In this document: positions 59,523-64,000 of the stretch, piece by piece
Position numbering within the stretch: position 1 is the first letter of the stretch
Layout of the letters: each line of letters begins with the position of its first letter
Position numbers and translations under genes: made by a program
Notes under the pieces: model-generated
Database searches by the model: none
Seen by the model: only the letters and a program-made list of their open reading frames with translations
What the model was told of the DNA's origin: nothing
NCBI RefSeq assembly: GCF_008086165.1
Contig: NZ_VSKL01000004.1
Span: 242,446 to 306,445, forward strand
Origin: Algorimicrobium algoritergicola
GTDB taxonomy: Bacteria > Bacteroidota > Bacteroidia > Flavobacteriales > Flavobacteriaceae
Direction of reading: 5' to 3'
Length of the DNA: 64,000 nt

Positions 59523-61898
59523 ATGAACATGCGCATATTCTGGTTAATTCTGATTTTCACATGTAGTATCAATTCTATTTGGTCTCAAAATAAAATAACC
59601 CTAAACGGTGTTATTTCAGATTCCGAAAGTAGCGAAACACTAATTGGTGTTAATATTTTAATTCCGGAACTTAAAACTGGAGCAACCACTAACGAATATG
59701 GCTTCTACTCCATAACCCTTCCTGAAGGAACTTATCGCGTTGTAATTAGTTATTTAGGTTATAGTGAGGTTTCGGAAACCATAACCCTTTCAGAGAATAT
59801 CACTAAAAATTTCACCTTAACAGAATCCGTAGAAAGTTTAAACGAAGTCGTTATCACCGAGGATGTAGAAAAACTCAATATAAGAAAACCTCAAATGAGT
59901 TTAAACGCTATGTCGGCCGGTACAATTAAAGAAATTCCTGTGGTATTTGGTGAGGCAGATGTTATAAAAGCTATAACCTTACTTCCTGGTGTTACCACAG
60001 CTGGCGAAGGCGCTTCAGGTTTTAATGTACGTGGTGGCGCCGCAGATCAGAACTTAATACTTTTAGATGAAGCAACCATTTACAACTCATCACATTTGTT
60101 CGGATTCTTTTCTGTTTTTAATCCAGATGCCATAAAAGATTTAAAGCTTTATAAAGGTGGTATTCCGGCAAGATATGGTGGTCGCGTTTCTTCCGTTTTA
60201 GACATCTATCAAAAAGAAGGAAACAAAAATAAATTTCACATGAATGGCGGCATTGGTATAATATCGAGTAGACTTTTAGCTGAAGGCCCAATTAACAAAG
60301 GAAAAGGTTCATTTCTTTTAGGAGGTCGAGCAACGTACGCGCATTTGTTTTTACCACTTTTTGATTTGGACAATAAAGCCTATTTCTACGATTTAAATAC
60401 TAAAATTAGTTACAAACTGAATGATAATAATAACATCTATTTATCAGGATATTTTGGTCGTGATGTATTAAGTTTTAGTGATAGTTTTGAAAACACGTAT
60501 GGAAATACAGTTTTAAACTTTAGATGGAATCACTTGTTTTCTGATAAAATATTTTCAAATTTATCTTTAATTTATTCGGATTATTACTATGGTTTAGATC
60601 TAAATTTTATTGGATTTAATTGGGATTCTGGAATTCGCAATTTTAATGTAAAATATGATTTCAAGCACTATCTGAATAATGATATAACCCTACAATATGG
60701 ACTAAATAGTATCTATCACAAATTTAATCCAGGCGAAATAAAACCATCATCAGAAGAATCAGGAATCAATCCAGATAAACTAATTGATAAATATGCTTTT
60801 GAAAATGCGCTCTATTTAGATGTTGAACAAAAATTATCTGAAAGAATTCAATTATCTTACGGGTTACGTTATAGTACATTTTTAAGACTAGGACAGGATG
60901 AACTAAATATGTATGCCAATGATGAGGCGGTCGTTTTTAATCAAGAGCTACAGATTTATGAAAAAGCAAATCCCATAGGTGTTGAAAAGTACAAACGGAG
61001 TAAAGTTTTAAAATCATTTGGAAATTTAGAGCCGCGATTAGCCATTGCTTACCAACTACAGAATAATTCATCTATTAAAGCAAGTTACAATCGTTTAAGT
61101 CAATATTTGCATTTATTATCTAATACTAGTTCTCCCACTCCATTGGATATTTGGACGCCTAGCGGCATGTACACTGATCCTCAAATACTGGATCAAGTAG
61201 CGCTTGGTTATTTTAGAAATTTTAAGAATGATGTGTTTTCGCTTGAGCTAGAAACATTTTACAAAACAGTAAAAAACAGAATTGATTATATTGATGGTGC
61301 AGATTTAATAGCAAATGACGCCATAGAACAAGTCATTTTAAATGGTGAAGCCAGAGCCTATGGTATGGAAATTCTTTTCAGAAAAAATACTGGTCGCCTA
61401 AGAGGTTGGATTGCTTATACCTTATCAAAATCAGAACAAAGAACGCCTGGTAGAACTGAAAATGAACCAGGAATAAACAACGGCGAGTGGTATAAAACAG
61501 CTTATGATAAAACACACGATATTTCTATTACAGCTAGTTATGATTTTACACAGAAGTGGCGATTTAATGCTAATTTCATACTTCAAACAGGTCAACCCGT
61601 GACGTATCCCAATGCACAATATGAATATAATGGCATTTCCATACCAAACTATGGCTTACGTAATGAATTTCGATTACCATCCTATAACCGACTCGATTTG
61701 TCTGCCACTTATATACCAAAACCAGAAAAAAAATCTGGTTGGCAAGCTGAATGGGTATTCGGAATTTATAATGTTTATAATAGATATAATGCGGCTTCCA
61801 TTACCTTTTCAGAAAATAGAGATACAGGTGTAAATGAAGCCACACGATTATCCATTTTTGGTATCGTTCCATCGGTTACTTATAATTTTAAATTTTAA
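59523..61898 (+). CDS. TonB-dependent outer membrane receptor with carboxypeptidase-like N-terminal domain
   Basis: About 791 residues. A signal peptide (about 1-22, WSQNK) is followed by a carboxypeptidase-regulatory-like domain (ITLNGVISDSES to about 105), a plug domain (GFNVRGGAADQNLILLDEATIYNSSHLFGFF) and a long 22-stranded beta-barrel to the C-terminal aromatic residue. It imports a ligand with energy from TonB. The layout differs from SusC, and the partner is DUF4249 rather than SusD. ATG 59523 is chosen over a TTG at 59514; 59529 is also possible. The substrate is unknown. Confidence 0.9.
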   Translation: MNMRIFWLILIFTCSINSIWSQNKITLNGVISDSESSETLIGVNILIPELKTGATTNEYGFYSITLPEGTYRVVISYLGYSEVSETITLSENITKNFTLTESVESLNEVVITEDVEKLNIRKPQMSLNAMSAGTIKEIPVVFGEADVIKAITLLPGVTTAGEGASGFNVRGGAADQNLILLDEATIYNSSHLFGFFSVFNPDAIKDLKLYKGGIPARYGGRVSSVLDIYQKEGNKNKFHMNGGIGIISSRLLAEGPINKGKGSFLLGGRATYAHLFLPLFDLDNKAYFYDLNTKISYKLNDNNNIYLSGYFGRDVLSFSDSFENTYGNTVLNFRWNHLFSDKIFSNLSLIYSDYYYGLDLNFIGFNWDSGIRNFNVKYDFKHYLNNDITLQYGLNSIYHKFNPGEIKPSSEESGINPDKLIDKYAFENALYLDVEQKLSERIQLSYGLRYSTFLRLGQDELNMYANDEAVVFNQELQIYEKANPIGVEKYKRSKVLKSFGNLEPRLAIAYQLQNNSSIKASYNRLSQYLHLLSNTSSPTPLDIWTPSGMYTDPQILDQVALGYFRNFKNDVFSLELETFYKTVKNRIDYIDGADLIANDAIEQVILNGEARAYGMEILFRKNTGRLRGWIAYTLSKSEQRTPGRTENEPGINNGEWYKTAYDKTHDISITASYDFTQKWRFNANFILQTGQPVTYPNAQYEYNGISIPNYGLRNEFRLPSYNRLDLSATYIPKPEKKSGWQAEWVFGIYNVYNRYNAASITFSENRDTGVNEATRLSIFGIVPSVTYNFKF

Positions 61899-61902
61899 TT
61901 CT

Positions 61903-62718
61903 ATGAAGAACATTATCATATTACTGCTAATTTGTATTTCCATTTTTTCGTGTGAAGATGTAATAGATGTAGATGTCCCTACTTCCGAACCAAAATTAGT
62001 AATTGATGCTTCAATAAATTGGGTTAAAGGGACTTCAGGTAATGAGCAGTCTATAAAATTAACTTTAACGGCTCCTTATTTTGAATCCTCTGTTCCTCCA
62101 GCTAATGATGCCGAGGTTTTTATTACTGATTCTAATAATAACATTTTTGTTTTTGTTGAAGATGGAAGCACTGGATTATATTTAAATACAACCTTCGCTC
62201 CTGACATTAATGCAGACTATATTCTAACTATCAATTATAAAAATGAAATATATTCCGCTACCGAAACACTATTAGCTGTACCAGAATTTGATTTTGTGGA
62301 ACAAAATTTAGAAGGTGGTTTTACAGGAGAAGAGACAGAAATTAAAGCCTACTTTACAGATCCTGGAAATGAAGAAAACTATTACTTTTTTGAATTTGAA
62401 CCAAGTATTCCTGTCAAAAAAACATTAGATACTTTTAAGGACGAATTTGTAAATGGAAATCAAGTATTTGGTTTTTATGTTGAAGAAGACTTAACAACAA
62501 ATGATACCGTGGTAATAAGAAATTATGGTGTATCCAAACGATTCTATGAATTCATGTTTATTTTATTGCAACAAACTGGTGCCGCAGGAGGTGGTCCGTT
62601 TGAAACACAACCAGCTACTGTTCGCGGTAACTGTATAAATACAACCAATCAGAATAATTATCCATTAGGATATTTCAGGTTATCTGAAGTGGCCGAAATT
62701 AATTATACCATTGAATAG
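61903..62718 (+). CDS. DUF4249 lipoprotein
   Basis: A 271-residue lipoprotein, lipobox ending at C17 (SIFSC). It begins EDVIDVDVPTSEPKLVIDASINW, the hallmark of DUF4249, and is beta-rich with an Ig-like fold. It starts four bases after the TonB receptor stop and is its obvious partner on the cell surface or periplasm. The ATG at 61903 starts the signal peptide; a longer frame from 61834 overlapping the receptor gene is unlikely. Function is unknown. Confidence 0.85.
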   Translation: MKNIIILLLICISIFSCEDVIDVDVPTSEPKLVIDASINWVKGTSGNEQSIKLTLTAPYFESSVPPANDAEVFITDSNNNIFVFVEDGSTGLYLNTTFAPDINADYILTINYKNEIYSATETLLAVPEFDFVEQNLEGGFTGEETEIKAYFTDPGNEENYYFFEFEPSIPVKKTLDTFKDEFVNGNQVFGFYVEEDLTTNDTVVIRNYGVSKRFYEFMFILLQQTGAAGGGPFETQPATVRGNCINTTNQNNYPLGYFRLSEVAEINYTIE

Positions 62719-62754
62719 GGTAAGTTCAATATTATAATTACAGATTATATTTTG

Positions 62755-62762
62755 TAATTTTG
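62755..62762 (+). promoter_or_regulatory. putative -7 box immediately before murQ (TAATTTTG)
   Basis: TAnnTTTG match ending five bases before the ATG at 62768, consistent with a leaderless transcript. Confidence 0.35.
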
Positions 62763-62767
62763 AAACT

Positions 62768-63586
62768 ATGGATTTTATAAAAACAACTGAAAAAGATTCA
62801 AATTACAACCATCTCGAAACGATGTCTGTATCTGCCATTTTGAAGCATATTAATACGGAAGATAAAACCGTACCTTTGGCTGTTGAAAAAGAATTACCAA
62901 AAATAGAACCGCTAGTTTCGGAAATAGTTGAAAAACTAAAAATTGGAGGTCGGCTTTTTTATATTGGCGCAGGAACAAGTGGTAGATTAGGTGTTTTAGA
63001 TGCTTCAGAATGTCCACCAACTTTTGGTGTCTCACATGATTTGGTAATAGGAATTATTGCTGGAGGAGATAAAGCCATTCGAAAAGCTGTTGAAAATGCT
63101 GAAGATTCTAAAACTCAAGGCTGGGAGGACTTGCAAGCCTTTAATATATCAACTAAAGATATTGTAGTTGGTATTGCAGCATCAGGGACCACGCCTTACG
63201 TTATTGCAGCATTAGAAATGTGTAATAAAAACAATATACTTACTGGATGCATTACTTGTAATAATAACAGTCCACTTTCTTTAGTTTCTAAATATCCAAT
63301 AGAAGTTGTGGTAGGTCCAGAATTTGTAACAGGAAGCTCCAGGATGAAAGCAGGTACAGCTCAAAAATTAGTTCTTAATATGATTACAACCACCACCATG
63401 ATTCAATTGGGTCATGTTAAAGGAAATAAGATGGTTGATATGCAGTTAAGTAATGACAAGTTGGTTGAACGTGGAATAAAGATGATAATGGAAGAACTCC
63501 AAATAGAATACATAACAGCACAACGATTATTGAAAACTCATAAGAATGTGAGAACAGCAATAAATAATTATACAAATGGAAACTGA
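62768..63586 (+). CDS. murQ: N-acetylmuramic acid 6-phosphate etherase
   Basis: MurQ of 272 residues cleaves the lactyl ether of MurNAc-6-phosphate, recycling cell-wall sugars to GlcNAc-6-phosphate. The SIS-fold features YIGAGTSGRLGVLDASECPPTFG (with the active-site Glu), GIAASGTTPYVI and GSSRMKAGTAQKLVLNMI are present. Length is slightly shorter than some family members but complete. The next gene overlaps its stop by 11 bases. No PTS or MurP gene is visible here. Confidence 0.96.
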   Translation: MDFIKTTEKDSNYNHLETMSVSAILKHINTEDKTVPLAVEKELPKIEPLVSEIVEKLKIGGRLFYIGAGTSGRLGVLDASECPPTFGVSHDLVIGIIAGGDKAIRKAVENAEDSKTQGWEDLQAFNISTKDIVVGIAASGTTPYVIAALEMCNKNNILTGCITCNNNSPLSLVSKYPIEVVVGPEFVTGSSRMKAGTAQKLVLNMITTTTMIQLGHVKGNKMVDMQLSNDKLVERGIKMIMEELQIEYITAQRLLKTHKNVRTAINNYTNGN

Positions 63587-63809
63587 AACAAAACACACAG
63601 ATAAAGATGTTCTTTTAAAGGGTATTAAAAAAATGGGATTATCATTAGTATGTATGTTTTTAGGGCCTACTCTTTTATATATAGCATTTAGCAATCAAGA
63701 AAAAATATTGTATATACCACTACTTATAGTAGGTATTGTAGTTTGTGGACTTGCTATATTCCTTGCCTTTAAAGGATTAAAGACCATAATGGATAGTATG
63801 TTTAACTAA
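63576..63809 (+). CDS. small membrane protein (DUF6095)
   Basis: A 77-residue protein with two hydrophobic helices (about 20-40 and 47-66), a charged N-terminus and the pattern KGIKKMGLSLVCMFLGPTLLYIAFSNQEK, which I connect with DUF6095 in Flavobacteria (number from memory). The start overlaps murQ by 11 bases. Function unknown. Confidence 0.75.
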   Translation: METETKHTDKDVLLKGIKKMGLSLVCMFLGPTLLYIAFSNQEKILYIPLLIVGIVVCGLAIFLAFKGLKTIMDSMFN

Positions 63810-63840
63810 TTTTAAACAACAATTCTACTCAAATTATTTA

Positions 63841-63870
63841 TAAAGCGCATCATGCGCTTTATTTTTTTTG
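63841..63870 (+). terminator. terminator after the murQ-DUF6095 operon
   Basis: TAAAGCGCAT and ATGCGCTTTA are complementary (the innermost pairs must open for the loop), followed by ATTTTTTTT. Confidence 0.85.
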
Positions 63871-63892
63871 GTTAAAACGACAAGTTATTAAA

Positions 63893-63927
63893 CAAAAAAA
63901 TCCCGATTCAGTAAATGAATCGGGATT
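63893..63927 (-). terminator. terminator of the rRNA operon
   Basis: AATCCCGATTCA pairs with TGAATCGGGATT (12 bp, 5-base loop) at 63899-63927. On the minus strand it is followed by a U-tract (plus-strand A-run at about 63894-63900) after the 5S gene. Confidence 0.9.
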
Positions 63928-63935
63928 CTAAAAAA

Positions 63936-64000
63936 GGCGGCGACCTACTCTCCCACGAGATGCAGTACCATCGGCGCAAACGGGCTTAACTACTCTGTTC
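63936..64000 (-). rRNA. rrf: 5S ribosomal RNA (3' portion, gene continues beyond the window)
   Basis: Read on the minus strand the sequence runs from GAACAGAGTAGTTAAGCCCG through GCCGATGGTACTGC to GGGAGAGTAGGTCGCCGCC, the conserved 5S rRNA body and 3' end. About the first 45 bases, and the rest of the operon, lie to the right of the window. Confidence 0.95.

Overview
The window reads as a stretch of housekeeping chromosome from a member of the Bacteroidota, most likely Flavobacteriaceae. The evidence is the A+T-rich sequence, the absence of Shine-Dalgarno motifs before starts, repeated TAnnTTTG promoter boxes, three secreted proteins with type A type IX secretion (T9SS) C-terminal domains, a PorD-like T9SS protein, a TonB receptor paired with a DUF4249 lipoprotein, and the order bamD-rpoZ-coaBC-porD-recN. 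No prophage, insertion sequence, CRISPR array or tRNA was seen. Part of a 5S rRNA gene (minus strand) lies at the right edge, so an rRNA operon begins beyond the window.

Layout. 1-9.1 kb: end of a membrane protein, pcm (minus), then a plus-strand run with a Gfo/Idh/MocA oxidoreductase, 3-hydroxyacyl-CoA dehydrogenase, a DUF1015 protein, an unknown exported protein, yggS, an exonuclease/GIY-YIG fusion, a voltage-gated-type K+ channel and miaA. 9.1-14.1 kb (minus): a two-component system, then a glycosyltransferase-YbbR-coaE operon. 14.1-18.5 kb (minus): two T9SS-exported proteins. 18.6-26 kb (minus): fabI, recN, porD, coaBC, rpoZ, bamD, dapA and an unknown gene. 26-29.4 kb: a split 5'-nucleotidase (plus) and two multi-pass membrane proteins (minus). 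29.5-32.9 kb (minus): GNAT-prmC-ligA. 32.9-36 kb (plus): ribD-HAD-EamA-yigZ, facing a thioesterase. 36.5-40.7 kb (plus): dnaA, a low-molecular-weight phosphatase, a secreted sugar dehydrogenase and an RsmI-like methylase. 40.7-44.7 kb (minus): a lysozyme-like protein and the dapF-GNAT-mltG-DUF2279 operon. 44.9-50 kb (plus): an HtrA protease, GAPDH, a coiled-coil membrane protein, trmD and rplS. 50.1-50.75 kb: the only gene-free gap over 300 bases, ending in a strong terminator. 50.75-63.8 kb (plus): a pentapeptide-repeat protein, an RND efflux operon, monomeric isocitrate dehydrogenase, the TonB/DUF4249 pair, murQ and a DUF6095 protein.

Functional links. Envelope work dominates: BamD and PorD build the outer membrane and T9SS, which exports the CTD proteins; MltG, MurQ, DapA, DapF and the lysozyme-like protein act on peptidoglycan or its precursors. 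The most interesting regulatory signal is an array of GTTAA direct repeats at roughly helical spacing upstream of the HtrA protease gene, with a looser version of the same motif, in the same orientation relative to the gene, upstream of the two-component system. This suggests, without proving, a Cpx-like envelope-stress circuit. Other leads are a nuclease gene with no canonical start codon before its catalytic motif, promoter boxes placed 4-5 bases before three start codons (possible leaderless mRNAs), a structured gene-free interval, and a terminator buried in the coding end of the opposing gene.
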